This document shows, piece after piece, positions 11,753 through 12,190 of a DNA stretch of 12,190 nt. The stretch is from Patulibacter sp040675535 (GTDB taxonomy: Bacteria > Actinomycetota > Thermoleophilia > Solirubrobacterales > Solirubrobacteraceae): positions 1 to 12,190 of the forward strand of contig NZ_JBFAPC010000167.1 of NCBI RefSeq assembly GCF_040675535.1, in the 5' to 3' direction. The notes under the pieces are model-generated. The model had not been told where the DNA came from. It saw only the letters and a program-made list of their open reading frames with translations, and ran no database searches. Every line of letters starts with the position of its first letter. Position 1 is the first letter of the stretch. A program made the translations under genes and the position numbers.

Positions 11753-12190
11753 GCGGTCGCCGTGCAGGCGGGCGCCGGGCGGGACGGGGAGGGCGGTGCG
11801 CAGCGGGACGGACGGCGCGTCCGGCCCGGGGGCGTCGGCGTCGCCCGGGGCCGGCGCGCCGGGCCGGTCGACGTCGGCCGGAGCGTCGGTGGGGTCGGGC
11901 GAGGCGGCGCTCGCCGGCAGGACTGCGGCGTCCGTGGCGGAGCCTGCGGCGGCGGGCCCGACGGAGGCACCGGGGCCGGCCGGGCCGGAGGGCCCGCCGC
12001 CGGCGGAGGCGCCGCTGACGATCGGTCCCGAGGGCCCGTCTCCGGCTGGACCGCCCGCGCCCGCCGGCGGCCCGCCGGTCCCCGGGCCGCCCCCACGGCC
12101 TCGATCAGGAGGTCGAAGTAGAGGTCGTCGAAGAGGAGGAACGACAAGAGCTCGCCGCGCGCCGGGGTGCGGCCGTTGCCGAGCAGACGG
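11674..12190 (-). CDS. patatin-like phospholipase C-terminus (partial, 5' end outside window; 3' end doubtful)
   Basis: The frame entering at the window edge reads LLGNGRTPARGELLSF and LLFDDLYFDLLIEA at about 12187-12100. This matches the end of patatin-like lipid acyl hydrolases (..G..LLSYLLFD..Y...LI.LG..). The catalytic serine and aspartate would lie outside the window. After about 12090 the same frame continues to a stop at 11674 only as Arg/Pro/Ala-rich sequence that looks like out-of-frame translation. It would overlap the cobC start by 79 bases. I therefore trust only the first ~33 residues. A five-C run (five G on the coding strand) at 12090-12094 sits where the convincing coding frame appears to change. 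The assignment rests on a short segment, so confidence is moderate. Confidence 0.45.
   Translation of the reverse strand, partial: RLLGNGRTPARGELLSFLLFDDLYFDLLIEAVGAARGPAGRRRARAVQPETGPRDRSSAAPPPAAGPPARPAPVPPSGPPPQAPPRTPQSCRRAPPRPTPPTLRPTSTGPARRPRATPTPPGRTRRPSRCAPPSPSRPAPACTATAWSPRACSTSRSTSSTATRPAGPARR
11753..12089 (-). other. open low-complexity linker in the cobC frame, without a start codon
   Basis: In the cobC frame this stretch has no stop and reads as a Gly/Ala/Pro/Asp/Ser-rich linker (for example DAPADVDRPGAPAPGDADAP) ending in LPVPPGARLHGDR directly before the cobC ATG. There is no in-frame ATG, GTG or TTG in it; CTG codons exist. It may be the N-terminal part of a patatin-linker-CobC fusion reached by a -1 shift at 12090-12094, or translated from a CTG, or non-coding. 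No other gene is seen here. Confidence 0.4.

Noticed and set aside
1..12190. tRNA, rRNA, CRISPR, insertion sequence or prophage
   Set aside because: I saw no cloverleaf, regularly spaced repeats, transposase motif or terminal inverted repeats. The only repeats are the local ones listed.

Overview
The window is very GC-rich, with G or C at nearly every third codon position and dense, partly overlapping genes on both strands. Gene content (a CobC of the type I recall from mycobacterial Rv2231c, an actinobacterial-style HolB, many two-component genes) and start sites placed a few bases after TANNNT boxes point to an actinobacterium. My best guess is Thermoleophilia (Solirubrobacterales, Patulibacter/Conexibacter-like). 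That placement is inference, not a database result.

Layout. 1-723 (-): partial Ala/Glu/Arg-rich coiled-coil protein. 777-1421 (-): thymidylate kinase. 1422-1866: no intact gene, but the + strand carries a frameshifted remnant of a TasA/camelysin-like secreted protein. 1867-2196 (-): Hpt phosphotransfer protein. 2197-2615: a 419-base divergent intergenic region with a perfect 24-base palindrome and a helically phased hexamer repeat. 2616-3503 (+): GAF protein ending in a histidine-kinase dimerisation/phosphoacceptor domain with no ATPase domain. 3567-4268 (-): OmpR-type response regulator. 4343-5500 (+): DNA polymerase III delta' subunit. 5513-6511 (-): secreted protein of unknown function. 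6512-6983: divergent intergenic region with a long imperfect palindrome. 6984-10538 (+): overlapping operon of a receiver-only regulator, a CheR-like methyltransferase and a CHASE3-HAMP-GAF-PAS histidine kinase. 10724-11752 (-): CobC-like PLP enzyme. 11674-12190 (-): C-terminus of a patatin-like protein, joined to cobC by an open low-complexity frame without a start codon.

How the genes work together. Two separate signalling sets lie here. The first (Hpt, GAF-DHp, OmpR-type regulator) has phosphoacceptor histidines and a receiver but no ATP-binding kinase domain, so it looks like a relay fed from elsewhere. The second (receiver, CheR, large sensor kinase) is tightly coupled by gene overlaps and combines two-component signalling with a methyltransferase, without a chemoreceptor, CheA, CheW or CheB in view. 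The replication genes tmk and holB, often neighbours in other bacteria, are separated and divergent here, with the first signalling set between them.

Start signals. Five first genes (tmk, hpt, the OmpR-type regulator, holB, the receiver) have a TANNNT box ending 6-9 bases before the start codon, the layout of leaderless transcripts. Convergent gene pairs are separated by GC-rich hairpins without T-tracts.
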